A stretch of 64,000 bases of DNA from Litorivivens lipolytica (GCF_014191715.1 NZ_JACHWY010000003.1:662063-726062); one strand, 5' to 3'. Counted from the stretch's first letter, positions 55,211 to 64,000 are shown. Notes: generated by a model from the sequence alone, not told the origin. Numbers and translations are program-made.

Positions 55211-56941
55211 ATGGAACTGAAAACTCTCACCTACCTGATCGTTGGCGCCAGCTTTCTGCTTTATATCGGTATCGCGATCTGGTCCCGCGCTGGATCGACG
55301 CAGGAATTTTACGTGGCCGGGGGTGGCGTGCATCCGGTGGCAAACGGGATGGCGACCGCTGCTGACTGGATGAGTGCCGCCTCGTTTATTTCCATGGCGG
55401 GTTTGATTGCCTACATGGGTTACGGCGGATCCGTCTTTCTGATGGGCTGGACCGGTGGCTTTGTCTTGCTGGCCATGTTCCTCGCGCCTTACCTGCGCAA
55501 GTTTGGCAAGTTCACCGTGCCGGAATTTATTGGCGAGCGTTACTACTCGCGCACCGCGCGAATCGTCGCAGTCGTATGTTTGATTATCTGTTCGGTGACT
55601 TACGTTATCGGGCAGATGAAAGGCGTGGGTGTCGCCTTCTCCCGCTTTCTCGAAGTGGATTACGATATCGGCCTCTATGTGGGTATGGGCATTGTATTTG
55701 TCTACGCCGTGCTCGGTGGCATGAAGGGCATTACCTACACCCAGATTGCCCAATACTGTGTGCTGATTTTTGCGTTTACCATTCCCGCCATTTTTATTTC
55801 CTTGAATCTTACCGGTAGCCCTTTTCCTCAGCTTGGCCTCGGCAGCACGCTCGTGGGCAGCGATACCTATCTGCTGGATAAGCTCGATCTCGTTTTGCAG
55901 GATCTCGGCTTTGCCGAATACTCCACGCAGGATCGGCTCAGCAAACTGAATATGTTTGCGTACACGCTATCGCTGATGATAGGCACCGCCGGTTTGCCGC
56001 ATGTGATTATTCGGTTTTTCACCGTGCCCAAGGTGAGCGATGCGCGTAAATCGGCGGGCTGGGCGCTGCTGTTTATCGCCATTCTCTACACCACTGCGCC
56101 AGCGGTTTCCGGTATGGCGCGACTAAATCTGATCGATACCTTTGATGGCAAGGATGGCGCTGGGCTCATTTATGAAGAACGCCCTCAGTGGTTTAAAAAC
56201 TGGGAAAAAACTGGGTTGCTGGAATTCGAAGATAAAAACGGCGATGGCCGGGTGACGCATGTGGCTGATCCGGCGGTGGATGAAATGGTCACCATCGATC
56301 GCGATATTATTGTGTTGGCCAACCCGGAAATCGCTCGTCTGCCCAACTGGGTCATTGCGCTGGTGGCCGCGGGTGGTTTGGCGGCGGCGCTATCCACAGC
56401 GGCAGGTTTGCTGCTCGCTATTTCCTCAGCCATTTCCCACGATTTGCTAAAAGGCGTCTTTGCTCCAAATATTTCAGAAAAACAGGAATTGCGGGCGAGT
56501 CGCATCGCGATGGCAGTGGCGATTGCCTTTGCCGGCTACCTTGGTTTGAATCCGCCGGATTTCGCCGCGGGAACGGTGGCACTGGCCTTTGGTTTGGCGG
56601 CCTCGTCTATTTTCCCGGCGTTGATGTTGGGCATCTTTAGCAAGCGTATCAATAAGGAAGGTGCCATCGCCGGTATGCTGGCGGGCTTGGGCGTCACGCT
56701 GTTCTACGTGTTCCAGCACAAGGGCGTGATGTTTATTCCGGGGACTGAGTTTCTTGGGGGCATGAACGAAAACTGGTTTCTGGGTATTGAGCCCAACGCC
56801 TTTGGCGCCGTTGGTGCGGCGGTTAATTTCGTGGTTGCCTTTGCGGTTTCAAAAGTAACCGCAGCTCCACCGTCTTCTGTTCAGGAGTTGGTGGAGCATA
56901 TCCGAGTGCCGAAAGGAGTGGATCCGGCTAAAGCGCATTAA
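55211..56941 (+). CDS. Sodium:solute symporter, VC_2705 subfamily (ActP-like)
   Basis: The 576-residue SSS-family carrier has about thirteen membrane helices (AADWMSAASFISMAGLIAYM near residue 50, typical of ActP-like proteins). Between helices lies a hydrophilic loop, about residues 315-370, with DKNGDGRVTHVAD, which looks like an EF-hand-type Ca-binding loop. Related proteins carry acetate or other short organic acids; the substrate here is unknown. It forms a two-gene unit with DUF4212, inserted between ilvBH and ilvC. Confidence 0.87.
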   Translation: MELKTLTYLIVGASFLLYIGIAIWSRAGSTQEFYVAGGGVHPVANGMATAADWMSAASFISMAGLIAYMGYGGSVFLMGWTGGFVLLAMFLAPYLRKFGKFTVPEFIGERYYSRTARIVAVVCLIICSVTYVIGQMKGVGVAFSRFLEVDYDIGLYVGMGIVFVYAVLGGMKGITYTQIAQYCVLIFAFTIPAIFISLNLTGSPFPQLGLGSTLVGSDTYLLDKLDLVLQDLGFAEYSTQDRLSKLNMFAYTLSLMIGTAGLPHVIIRFFTVPKVSDARKSAGWALLFIAILYTTAPAVSGMARLNLIDTFDGKDGAGLIYEERPQWFKNWEKTGLLEFEDKNGDGRVTHVADPAVDEMVTIDRDIIVLANPEIARLPNWVIALVAAGGLAAALSTAAGLLLAISSAISHDLLKGVFAPNISEKQELRASRIAMAVAIAFAGYLGLNPPDFAAGTVALAFGLAASSIFPALMLGIFSKRINKEGAIAGMLAGLGVTLFYVFQHKGVMFIPGTEFLGGMNENWFLGIEPNAFGAVGAAVNFVVAFAVSKVTAAPPSSVQELVEHIRVPKGVDPAKAH

Positions 56942-56944
56942 TTT

Positions 56945-56990
56945 GCGTCGTCGTTGCGAGGAGAGCAACGACGACGCAATCTCTTGATGC
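56945..56990. repeat. REP-like unit after the symporter gene
   Basis: GTCGTCGTTGCGAGGAGAGC and AACGACGACGCAATCTCTTG form a compact imperfect hairpin unit of the same family, between the convergent symporter and RMD1 genes. Confidence 0.55.
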
Positions 56991-56995
56991 TCGTC

Positions 56996-57775
56996 TTACT
57001 CGAAGCCAAGCATCACAATTTCGAAGGCAATCAACAGAATAATAATCCATTCCAGAAACGCGCTGTGCCGGTGGTTCTGCTCGTCGGCCAGCATTTCCAG
57101 CAGCTCATGGATGGTCTCCAGCTTTTTCGAAAGTACATCCACCCGGGAGCGAATATCCAGATAACGGGCTGCCTGATTGTACAAGCCTTCCAGTGCCGGG
57201 TATTCCCAGAAAAACTCCGGGGTATCCAGTAGGCCGTAGTGCAGGATGATGTCACTTTTTGTGGCGAACAGATGACCGCGGATTTTGGCGATAGCCTTGC
57301 GGCCCAGTGGCATGCGCCCGGTCTTGGCCAGTGATTTGGGTATGTCGGCGGTGGAGCGGATATTTTCTTCAGCCAGATTCTCAAATACATCCAGCTGAAT
57401 GGACTGGGCGAGCGCATGAGAGATCGCCAGGCGCTGCATCGGGTCGTCGCCCGCCAGCGAAAAATTGTCTGCCTGAATGCTGTGCTCGCTGGCGTTCGGT
57501 TTGAAAGTGAAGTGATCGTAGGCGCGCTTTGAAGCCTCGTTTTCAAGGTGCGGCGAAACGCGCTTGAGAATGTGTTGCTGTTCGTTGTCTTCACAACCCC
57601 AGAACACGGCCACGCCGTAACTGAACAGCCAGGCTTCACCGCTTTTGGCCGGAATCTGGTAGGCGTCGCGAAAACGTTTGGCCTGATAGTACTCGAGAAT
57701 ATCGGCTTCAAGATCGGCGATGCGAAACTGGTCGCCAAGGTTTAAAACGGAAAGACGTGAATTGGAAAACGACAT
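56996..57775 (-). CDS. RMD1/DUF155 family protein with C-terminal membrane anchor
   Basis: The 259-residue protein has the DUF155 core (LFSYGVAVFWGCEDNEQQHIL near residue 49; ISHALAQSIQLDVFENLAEE near residue 135), a helical segment DIRSRVDVLSKKLETIHELLEML, and a single C-terminal membrane helix (LEWIIILLIAFEIVML). The family includes the eukaryotic mitochondrial Rmd1/RMND1 proteins; the bacterial role is not established. ATG 57775 has GGAGGG before it. Lies between the symporter and a VOC gene. Confidence 0.8.
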   Translation of the reverse strand: MSFSNSRLSVLNLGDQFRIADLEADILEYYQAKRFRDAYQIPAKSGEAWLFSYGVAVFWGCEDNEQQHILKRVSPHLENEASKRAYDHFTFKPNASEHSIQADNFSLAGDDPMQRLAISHALAQSIQLDVFENLAEENIRSTADIPKSLAKTGRMPLGRKAIAKIRGHLFATKSDIILHYGLLDTPEFFWEYPALEGLYNQAARYLDIRSRVDVLSKKLETIHELLEMLADEQNHRHSAFLEWIIILLIAFEIVMLGFE

Positions 57776-57864
57776 GGCGCCACCCTCCGGCAGGCGGTGG
57801 CGAGGTGCCACCGGTGGCGCATCATAGGGCTGATTAAATCAGCGCACAATTAAAATCATCGGGC

Positions 57865-58248
57865 TTAGTCGACAACCCGGTGCATGGCACAAATTTTATT
57901 GCCTGAGGGGTCGCGCAGGTAGGCCAGATACAGCTTCATGCCGCCACCTTCACGAATGCCGGGTGGATCCTCAATGGCAGTGCCGCCATTGGCAACACCC
58001 GCAGCGTGCCAGGCATCGGCTTCTTCTGGTGATTTGGCGGCAAAGCCGATGGTCGAACCATTGCCTCCGGTGGCGGGCTCACCGTTGATCGGCGTGGTCA
58101 ATATAAAAATGCCGGTGTCGGTGATGTAGAAGTAGCGGCCGCGCTCATCCTTGAAGCCGGGTTTATGGCCCAGTGCGCCGAGTATCGCGTCATAGAATTT
58201 ACGGGAGGCTTCGAGGTCATTGGCGCCGAGCATGATATGGCTGTACAT
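57865..58248 (-). CDS. VOC-family protein (glyoxalase/bleomycin-resistance fold)
   Basis: The 127-residue protein has two beta-alpha-beta-beta-beta modules: MYSHIMLGANDLEASRKFYD at the start and MKLYLAYLRDPSGNKICAMH at the end, with metal-ligand-like His4 and Glu residues. Its enzyme activity cannot be assigned. It is upstream of the RMD1 gene in the same direction with an 89-bp gap, so they may or may not be co-transcribed. Confidence 0.75.
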   Translation of the reverse strand: MYSHIMLGANDLEASRKFYDAILGALGHKPGFKDERGRYFYITDTGIFILTTPINGEPATGGNGSTIGFAAKSPEEADAWHAAGVANGGTAIEDPPGIREGGGMKLYLAYLRDPSGNKICAMHRVVD

Positions 58249-58325
58249 GATCTTTCCTTTATGGAATGTGTGGAGGGAGACTAGCGAAAGGGGGGCGTTA
58301 TGCGCAAGTGCGAAAAGTTTCCACC

Positions 58326-58518
58326 ATCATCACGAGGAGCGTGCGACGCGGTGATCTCGTTGACTTGGCAGTATACCTTGGGAGATTGCTTCGCAAAAAA
58401 GCGCTCGCAATGACGGGTTGCCGTGGTGTCATTGCAAGGAGCTCAGCGACGCGGCAATCTCGTTGACTTGGCAGTATGCGTTGGGAGATTGCTTCGCAAA
58501 AAAAGTGCTTGCAATGAC
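58326..58518. repeat. Two REPIN-like inverted doublets before ilvC
   Basis: Copies at 58326-58414 (89 bp) and 58428-58518 (91 bp) share the inner stretch GATCTCGTTGACTTGGCAGT or its GCAATCTC variant and the TTGGGAGATTGCTTCGC arm, and end CTCGCAATGAC or CTTGCAATGAC. No gene is visible in 58249-58536 apart from these. Confidence 0.78.
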
Positions 58519-58536
58519 GGGGCTGGGAGGTACAAA

Positions 58537-58565
58537 CAAAAAAGGGGCCCTTGTGAGGCCCCTCT
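58537..58565 (-). terminator. Rho-independent terminator of ilvC
   Basis: On the minus strand AGGGGCC, loop TCACAA, GGGCCCCT with a following TTTTTTG run, starting 23 bp past the ilvC stop. Confidence 0.88.
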
Positions 58566-58587
58566 GGTTTGCCGAAGATGCTTGTGG

Positions 58588-60063
58588 TTAAACGATCTTC
58601 TTCATGGCAGTCATGTAGCCGCGCAGTTTGCGGCCGATAACTTCTACGGGGTGGTTGCGCAGTGCTGAGTTGATAGCGATCAGCTGCTGGTTGTCCACGC
58701 CGTTGTCCTTCACGTCCAGACCTTTACCGATCACGTCGGTTTTTACCTTGCTCATAAAGTCTTTGAGCAGCGGCTTGCAGGCGTGGTCGAACAGGTAGCA
58801 GCCGTACTCAGCGGTATCGGAGATAACCACATTCATTTCGTACAGCTTCTTGCGCGCGATGGTGTTGGCGATCAGCGGCGTTTCATGCAGTGACTCGTAG
58901 TAAGCCGATTCGTCTTTGATGCCCGCGGCCACCATAGTTTCGTAAGCCAGTTCAACGCCGGCTTTAACCATGGCGACCATCAGGATGCCGTTGTCGTAGT
59001 ATTCCTGCTCGCTGATGTCCATGCTGCCGGTCTCTGCTTTTTCGAAGGCAGTTTCGGCAGTGGCAGCGCGCCAGCCCAACAGGTTTTTGTCGTCGTTGGC
59101 CCAGTCTTCCATCATGGTTTTGGAGAAGTGGCCGCTCATGATGTCGTCCTGGTGCTTTTCGTACAGGGCGCGCATGATGTCTTTCAGTTCTTCCGCCAGC
59201 TCAAAGGCTTTCACCTTGGCGGGGTTGGACAGGCGATCCATCATGTGGGTGATGCCGCCGTGCTTCAGGCCTTCGGTGATGGTTTCCCAGCCGTACTGAA
59301 TCAGTTTGGAGGCGTAACCGGGGTCGATGCCTTCTTCGACCATTTTGTCGAAGCACAGGATGGAACCGGTCTGCAGCATGCCGCAGAGGATGGTCTGCTC
59401 GCCCATCAGGTCGGATTTCACTTCCGCGATCGGAGAAGATTCCAGAACACCCGCACGGTCGCCGCCGGTGCCGCTGGCCAGGGCCTTGGCAATTTCCAGG
59501 CCGTTGCCGTTGGGGTCGTTCTCACGGTGAACCGCGATCAGGGTTGGTACACCAAAGCCACGCTTGTACTCTTCGCGCACTTCGGTGCCGGGGCATTTCG
59601 GACACATCATCACCACGGTGATGTCCTTGCGGATCTGCATGCCTTCTTCAACCAGGTTGAAACCGTGCGCGTAGTCCAGACAGGCGCCTTCTTTCATCAG
59701 CGGCATAACCGCGTTAACCACGGCAGTGTGCTGCTTGTCCGGAGTCAGGTTCATGACCACGTCGGCGGTGGGGATCAGCTCTTCGTAGGTGCCAACGGTA
59801 AAGCCGTTTTCAGTGGCGTTCTGCCAGCTCTTGCGCTTCTCGGCGATGGCTTCGGCGCGCAGGGCGTAAGAGACATCCAGACCGGAATCACGCAGGTTCA
59901 GACCCTGGTTCAGACCTTGTGAACCACAGCCTACGATAACGATTTTCTTGCCTTTCAGAATGTCGCAGCCGTTGGCGAATTCGCTGCGGTCCATAAAGCG
60001 GCACTTGCCGAGTTCCTGCAGCTGTACGCGCAGGGGCAGGGTGTTGAAGTAGTTCTGACCCAT
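58588..60063 (-). CDS. ilvC: Ketol-acid reductoisomerase (class II, long form)
   Basis: The enzyme converts acetolactate to 2,3-dihydroxyisovalerate with NADPH and Mg. The 491-residue length equals the E. coli class II protein. It has [20 protein letters not shown] (Rossmann, about residues 38-57), [36 protein letters not shown] and the two C-terminal knotted domains. It is transcribed leftward away from ilvBH and is divergent from ilvY, an arrangement like Enterobacteria rather than the ilvIHC operon of Pseudomonas. Confidence 0.97.
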   Translation of the reverse strand: MGQNYFNTLPLRVQLQELGKCRFMDRSEFANGCDILKGKKIVIVGCGSQGLNQGLNLRDSGLDVSYALRAEAIAEKRKSWQNATENGFTVGTYEELIPTADVVMNLTPDKQHTAVVNAVMPLMKEGACLDYAHGFNLVEEGMQIRKDITVVMMCPKCPGTEVREEYKRGFGVPTLIAVHRENDPNGNGLEIAKALASGTGGDRAGVLESSPIAEVKSDLMGEQTILCGMLQTGSILCFDKMVEEGIDPGYASKLIQYGWETITEGLKHGGITHMMDRLSNPAKVKAFELAEELKDIMRALYEKHQDDIMSGHFSKTMMEDWANDDKNLLGWRAATAETAFEKAETGSMDISEQEYYDNGILMVAMVKAGVELAYETMVAAGIKDESAYYESLHETPLIANTIARKKLYEMNVVISDTAEYGCYLFDHACKPLLKDFMSKVKTDVIGKGLDVKDNGVDNQQLIAINSALRNHPVEVIGRKLRGYMTAMKKIV

Positions 60064-60137
60064 GAGATAGCCCTCTGTTGATTCTCTGGAAATAAAGAAT
60101 GGTTAAAAACTGGGCGGCCACCATAGCAATATTGGGG

Positions 60138-60186
60138 TGTTGCGTAAAATGATGTATTGGCGATATTGTGTTGCGTAAATCGCAAT
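60138..60186. promoter_or_regulatory. Candidate IlvY operator sites
   Basis: Two direct repeats TTGCGTAAA at 60140-60148 and 60171-60179, 31 bp apart (three turns). The second extends to the palindrome TTGCG-N5-CGCAA (60171-60185). These lie between the ilvC and ilvY starts, where IlvY (LysR type) binds in E. coli. Confidence 0.62.
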
Positions 60187-60211
60187 AAAGGCGCTCACGG
60201 CATAGGTGCTT

Positions 60212-61108
60212 ATGAATACCCGAGAAATGGAAATCTTCAATCATCTGGCGCGCAGTCTGCACTTTGCCAAAACCGGTGAGGCCATGCATCTGAGTGCCTC
60301 GGCGGTCAGCCGCACTGTACAGCGGCTGGAAGAGGAGCTGGGGGTTGCCCTGTTCGAGCGCGACAACCGGCGGGTTGCGTTGACCACTGCCGGGCAGGAG
60401 GTCTTGCAATATAGTAAGCAGGCACTTGCTAACTGGCAGGGGCTGCTATCGCGGCTTAATCAGAGTGGGCGTGAGCTGGCGGGGGAGTTGAGTGTCTATT
60501 GTTCGGTCACCGCGGCTTATGCGGTGCTGGGGCAGGTGTTGGAGACCTTTCGCAATCGCTACCCCCGAATTGAATTGAAGCTGCATACCGGCGATCAGGC
60601 GGATTCGCTGGAGCGGGTGGTGGCTGGCGAGGAGGATATTGCCATTACCGCGCGCCCGGAGCATCTGCACCAGCGGCTGGCCTTTCAGGTGTTGACCCAC
60701 TCTCCCTTGCGGCTGATCGCTCCGGCGGTGCCGTGCGTAGTAGCCGAGATGGTGGCGGAGGCGCAGGGTGATGGTCGCCTGCCCTGGGATCGCTTGCCGG
60801 TCATTATGTCGGAGCGCGGTGTTGCCCGGCTGGAGCTGGAGCGCTGGTTTCGGCTCCACGGTATTCGTCCCAACGTGTATGCGCAGGTCAGTGGCCATGA
60901 GGCCATCGCCAGTATGGTGGCCTTGGGGTTGGGTGTGGGTGTGGTGCCTGAGTTGGTACTTGCTCACTCGCCGGTGGCGGAGCGGCTGCGGGTGTTGCCG
61001 CTGGCAGATGAGATGAAGCCCCTAGCAGTGGGTGTGTGTACATTAAAGCAGCGGCTGGACAACCCGCTGATTGAGGTATTCTGGCAGGTTGCCGCGTCAG
61101 TTTCCTGA
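60212..61108 (+). CDS. ilvY: LysR-type regulator IlvY
   Basis: IlvY activates ilvC when acetolactate or acetohydroxybutyrate is bound and represses itself. The 298-residue protein has the winged helix at the N-terminus (LHFAKTGEAMHLSASAVSRT) and the effector-binding domain with YCSVTAAYAVLGQVLETFR, closely matching E. coli IlvY, including LCVC-type ends (VGVCTLKQRLDNPLIEVFWQ). ATG 60212 is chosen over GTG 60206, two codons earlier. Divergent from ilvC with 148 bp between starts. Confidence 0.9.
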   Translation: MNTREMEIFNHLARSLHFAKTGEAMHLSASAVSRTVQRLEEELGVALFERDNRRVALTTAGQEVLQYSKQALANWQGLLSRLNQSGRELAGELSVYCSVTAAYAVLGQVLETFRNRYPRIELKLHTGDQADSLERVVAGEEDIAITARPEHLHQRLAFQVLTHSPLRLIAPAVPCVVAEMVAEAQGDGRLPWDRLPVIMSERGVARLELERWFRLHGIRPNVYAQVSGHEAIASMVALGLGVGVVPELVLAHSPVAERLRVLPLADEMKPLAVGVCTLKQRLDNPLIEVFWQVAASVS

Positions 61109-61190
61109 AACTTGCTAAAATACCTTGTAAAGGGCGCACAAGTGTTTGATATGCTGCGCGCAACTTTCCAACCCTGTCAGGGAGACTGCA

Positions 61191-62009
61191 GTGTCTGAGA
61201 CCGATAAAGCGGACGAACCTAAAAGCGCTGAACAGCGCGAATCGTTGCTGCTGATTGACGATCACGAAGAGGAAGTGTCAATCAATGGGCGCAAGGTGCG
61301 CCGTCGTGGTATCTACCTCCTCCCTAACCTGTTTACCACAGCGGCGCTGTTTGCCGGCTTTTACGCGATTGTGTCGGGTATGCGTGGTCAGTTCGAGACC
61401 GCCGCCATCGCTATTTTTGTGGCCGGGGTGCTCGATGGTATGGACGGGCGCGTGGCGCGACTGACCAACACCCAAAGCAAATTCGGTGAGCAGTACGATT
61501 CGCTGGCGGATATGGTCTCCTTTGGTGTGGCGCCAGCTTTGGTGATGTTTAGCTGGGCGCTCGGTAACTTTGGTAAGCCGGGCTGGGCGGCGGCCTTTAT
61601 TTATATGGCCTGTGCGGCGCTGCGGTTGGCGCGCTTTAACACTCAGATTGAAACCAGTGACAAGAATTACTTTACCGGCTTGGCGAGCCCGGCCGCCGCT
61701 GCCGTGATAGCGGGCACTATATGGGTCTGTGCCGATGAAGGTTGGTTTGGCGCGAACATGCCGTCGGCGCTGCCCTTTTTCTGCGCCCTACTAACAGCAG
61801 TTATCGGCTTTCTGATGATCGTTAATATCCGCTATAACAGTTTCAAAGGGATTGATCTGCGGGGGCGGGTGCCCTTTGTGGTCATGATTATCATTGTGCT
61901 GGCCTTTGGGCTGGTGACGGTTGATCCGCCGCGCATCCTGCTGACCATTGCAGTGCTGTACGCTTTGTCGGGTCCAATCCTCTCTGTGTACCGTAGAACA
62001 CAGCAATAG
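61191..62009 (+). CDS. pssA: CDP-diacylglycerol-serine O-phosphatidyltransferase
   Basis: The enzyme makes phosphatidylserine in the inner membrane. The 272-residue protein has a hydrophilic N-terminus, then about eight membrane helices and the CDP-alcohol phosphotransferase motif DGMDGRVARL ... GEQYDSLADMVSF (about residues 85-110). It is the membrane-type (type II, Bacillus/Pseudomonas-like) form. The start is GTG 61191 (VSETDKADE) with GGGAGA before it; ATG 61146 lacks a site. Confidence 0.9.
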   Translation: MSETDKADEPKSAEQRESLLLIDDHEEEVSINGRKVRRRGIYLLPNLFTTAALFAGFYAIVSGMRGQFETAAIAIFVAGVLDGMDGRVARLTNTQSKFGEQYDSLADMVSFGVAPALVMFSWALGNFGKPGWAAAFIYMACAALRLARFNTQIETSDKNYFTGLASPAAAAVIAGTIWVCADEGWFGANMPSALPFFCALLTAVIGFLMIVNIRYNSFKGIDLRGRVPFVVMIIIVLAFGLVTVDPPRILLTIAVLYALSGPILSVYRRTQQ

Positions 62010-62075
62010 GTGCAGCAGACTGCGGACTTATTGAGTGTCTTCGTGGTCTGACTTAGTCAAGCCGCGGAGAATCTC

Positions 62076-63041
62076 ATGCTGATCAAGCAGCCCCACGATA
62101 TAGCATCGTCGGAAATAACCCCTGAATCCATCTATCTCAGACGTCGTGAGTTCATGACTGGTGCCGGAATCGCGTTGGCCGGCATGGCGGCGCCTTCCTG
62201 GGCGCTGGCTGAAAAGCTCGATGCTCGCGCTGCAACCCCGGCCATGGCCGACAAGGGCTTTTATACAAGCGAAGACAAAACCCCCTTTAAGGATGTTGCC
62301 CGCTACAACAACTTCTATGAGTTTGGCACCGACAAGGGTGATCCGGCGCGTTACGCCGATGCGCTGACCGTCGACCCGTGGTCGGTGATGGTGGAGGGCG
62401 AGGTTGGCAAGCCCGGCACCTATGCGTTGGAAGATCTCTTGAAGGGCATTGATCTGGAGGAGCGAATCTACCGCCTGCGCTGTGTCGAAGCCTGGTCGAT
62501 GGTGATTCCCTGGATTGGTATCCCGCTGCACAAGCTGCTGGCCAAAGTGGAGCCGACCTCAAAAGCCAAGTACGTCGAGTTCACGGCCCTCTACCGCCCG
62601 GAAGAAATGCGCGGCCAGCGTTCCCGTTTCAGTACCATCGATTGGCCCTATGTCGAAGGCCTGCGGATGGATGAGGCCATGAATCCGCTGACCTTGATGG
62701 CGACGGGGCTCTATGGGCAGGAGCTGCCCAAGCAAAACGGCGCGCCGTTCCGTCTGGTGGTGCCGTGGAAATACGGTTTCAAGAGCATTAAATCCATTGT
62801 CAAAGTCCGGCTGACGGAAAAGCAGCCCGCCACCACGTGGCAGCAGTTGGCGCCGCAGGAGTACGGTTTTTACGCTAACGTGAATCCGAATGTGGATCAT
62901 CCCCGTTGGAGCCAGAAGTACGAGCGGCGCTTGCCTAATAGTCTGTTCGACCCCAATCGCATCAAGACCCGGATGTTTAATGGCTATGAGGCGCAGGTGG
63001 CTCACCTCTATAAGGGAATGAACCTGCGGCGTTATTACTGA
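62076..63041 (+). CDS. msrP: Protein-methionine-sulfoxide reductase catalytic subunit MsrP
   Basis: The molybdenum enzyme repairs oxidised methionine in periplasmic proteins. The 321-residue protein has a twin-arginine signal ([11 protein letters not shown], residues 21-31; cleavage after WALA), the molybdopterin ligand Cys137 in YRLRCVEAW, and the sulfite-oxidase-type fold ([16 protein letters not shown]). It overlaps msrQ by one base (TGATG). Confidence 0.94.
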   Translation: MLIKQPHDIASSEITPESIYLRRREFMTGAGIALAGMAAPSWALAEKLDARAATPAMADKGFYTSEDKTPFKDVARYNNFYEFGTDKGDPARYADALTVDPWSVMVEGEVGKPGTYALEDLLKGIDLEERIYRLRCVEAWSMVIPWIGIPLHKLLAKVEPTSKAKYVEFTALYRPEEMRGQRSRFSTIDWPYVEGLRMDEAMNPLTLMATGLYGQELPKQNGAPFRLVVPWKYGFKSIKSIVKVRLTEKQPATTWQQLAPQEYGFYANVNPNVDHPRWSQKYERRLPNSLFDPNRIKTRMFNGYEAQVAHLYKGMNLRRYY

Positions 63042-63640
63042 TGGGCTGGCAAAAGCCGCTGCTCTTTTCGCTTTGCCTGCTGCCGCTGGGTTGGCTGGTG
63101 GGGCAGGCGGTTGGAAGCGACCTCGGGCCTGACCCCGCCAAGAGCCTGGTGTTGTTTACCGGTAGTTGGGCGCTCAACTTTCTGTTGCTGACCTTGTTGG
63201 TATCGCCGGCTCGGCAGTGGCTGAAGCGGCCGGGCTTGATCCGCTATCGGCGAATGCTGGGTTTGTTCGCCTTCTTCTACGCCTCTCTCCATGCATTCTG
63301 TGTTGCGACCTATATCCTCGGCTGGGACTGGGGCATCCTGCAGGAAGAGTTGAGGGAGCGACCTTATATGCTGGTTGGCTTTCTGGCCTGGCTGACTTTG
63401 GTGCCGCTGGCGCTGACATCCAATCGTTTTTCCGTGCGTCGCCTTGGTCGGCGCTGGGGTATTTTGCATCGCCTGGTCTATGCCACTCTGCTGTTAACGC
63501 TGCTGCATCTGTTCTGGCTGGTGCGTTCCGATATGGCGGAGGCGCTAGTCTACGGTGTGCTTGGCGGTGTGTTGTTGCTCTGGCGTTGGCGAAATAGCCG
63601 GTTTTTTAGCCGTCTTGATCGCAAAATATTCAATAAGTAG
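63041..63640 (+). CDS. msrQ: Protein-methionine-sulfoxide reductase heme-binding subunit MsrQ
   Basis: The 199-residue inner-membrane b-type cytochrome passes quinol electrons to MsrP. It has six membrane helices; heme-ligand histidines are in FFYASLHAFCVATYIL (about residue 86), RLVYATLLLTLLHLFWL and the preceding RWGILHRLVY. The start ATG overlaps the msrP stop, so the pair is co-translated. Length is typical. Confidence 0.92.
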   Translation: MGWQKPLLFSLCLLPLGWLVGQAVGSDLGPDPAKSLVLFTGSWALNFLLLTLLVSPARQWLKRPGLIRYRRMLGLFAFFYASLHAFCVATYILGWDWGILQEELRERPYMLVGFLAWLTLVPLALTSNRFSVRRLGRRWGILHRLVYATLLLTLLHLFWLVRSDMAEALVYGVLGGVLLLWRWRNSRFFSRLDRKIFNK

Positions 63641-63823
63641 CTGTTTTTAAATTTTTTTCTTGAAGGGTATTGCGCAGCCTCAGGGCCATCTATATAGTTC
63701 GCGTCCCTCGAGTCTGGTGACGGACAAGAGGTGTAAGCAAGAGGTTTTTCGCAGCGACGAGCAAGTGCTCAAAAGCGCGAAAATGAGAAGGTTTCTTCTC
63801 GCTGAATAAGCCCTCAAAACTTT

Positions 63824-63882
63824 TTTGAAGAAATTTAAAAAAGTGCTTGCAGCGCAGAGTAAGGTGTTTATAATGCGCATCC
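63824..63882 (+). promoter_or_regulatory. rRNA operon P1-type promoter
   Basis: TTGCAG at 63847-63852, 16-bp spacer, TATAAT at 63869-63874 is a near-perfect sigma70 core. The A/T-rich stretch just upstream (63824-63845) fits an UP element and the GC-rich bases after the -10 (GCGC) fit a ppGpp-sensitive discriminator. Confidence 0.8.
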
Positions 63883-64000
63883 TCGCTTAGGGGGACACAC
63901 CTCAAAGCGACATCGAAAGCCCTGGCGGCTTCGAGTTATTTAACAAATCGAGATTAAGTAATTTGTGTGGGCACTTGTGTGGTGATGTGACGACAATCAT
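63883..64000 (+). other. Leader of a 16S rRNA operon (boxA region)
   Basis: TATTTAACAAATC at about 63937-63949 and AAGTAATTTGTGTGGGCACT (63956-63975) closely resemble the leader that precedes 16S rRNA in Pseudomonas-type operons, with a boxA-like TTTAACA. The 16S gene itself should start just beyond position 64000. In Pseudomonas an rrn operon also follows msrPQ. No protein gene is supported in 63641-64000. Confidence 0.75.

Noticed and set aside
63680..63905. Two short leftward frames near the right end
   Set aside because: They lie on the rRNA operon promoter region, are AT-rich and have no start signals.

Overview
The window is a chromosomal segment from a free-living gammaproteobacterium, probably marine. 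Gene content and order resemble Pseudomonas and Cellvibrionales: ftsY-ftsE-ftsX-rpoH, rph-yicC-gmk-rpoZ-spoT-ridA, comM-ubiK near glnK-amtB, pilS-pilR, bamD-rluD-pgeF-clpB, ilvBH, and pssA-msrP-msrQ running into an rRNA operon. The placement comes from remembered gene order and protein resemblance, so genus and species stay open.

Layout. 1-906: 5' half of an IS3-family element plus a second IS-like end. 1040-9864: an AT-rich, leftward surface-polysaccharide cluster (initiating phosphotransferase, polymerase/ligase, sulfotransferase, two glycosyltransferases, flippase, methyltransferase). 10.2-11.4 kb: an XRE/AbiEii-type toxin-antitoxin pair with a palindromic promoter. 11.6-15.7 kb: ftsY, ftsEX and rpoH; rpoH has a CIRCE operator upstream. 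16-23.6 kb: rph, yicC, a hipA-hipB module inserted before gmk, then gmk, rpoZ, spoT, ridA. 23.9-28.5 kb: GST-like protein, PagL-like deacylase, rsmD, a DUF423 protein, trmB, a haloalkane dehalogenase and a ParB-like orphan. 28.6-36.7 kb: rep, comM, ubiK, a glycine-rich exported protein, and a sigma54/NtrC-type nitrogen block (porin, glnK, amtB). 36.8-48.9 kb: recG, an epimerase, tesB, a cupin, pilR/pilS, nadE, bamD, rluD, pgeF. 49-51.6 kb: clpB with a sigma32-type promoter. 52.2-61.1 kb: branched-chain amino acid synthesis, with ilvBH separated from ilvC/ilvY by a two-gene symporter, an RMD1-family gene and a VOC gene. 61.2-64 kb: pssA, msrPQ and the promoter and leader of an rRNA operon whose 16S gene should start just outside the window.

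Several blocks work together. FtsY, FtsEX and RpoH combine membrane targeting, division and heat shock. The CIRCE site on rpoH and the sigma32-like promoter on clpB suggest an HrcA-to-sigma32 cascade. An NtrC-type palindrome and a -24/-12 promoter put the TorF-type porin, and perhaps glnK-amtB, under nitrogen control. IlvY sites lie between ilvY and ilvC.

The intergenic DNA is rich in a short family of about 85-bp inverted doublets (REPIN-like) with ends GTCATTGCGAG and CTCGCAATGAC. There is also an 87-bp inverted repeat around ridA that borders a truncated gene fragment. No CRISPR array, tRNA or prophage was seen. I found no clearly novel multi-gene system. The most interesting signals are regulatory: CIRCE on rpoH, a paired-arm element covering the clpB ribosome-binding site, and the paired operators of the reversed hipA-hipB module.
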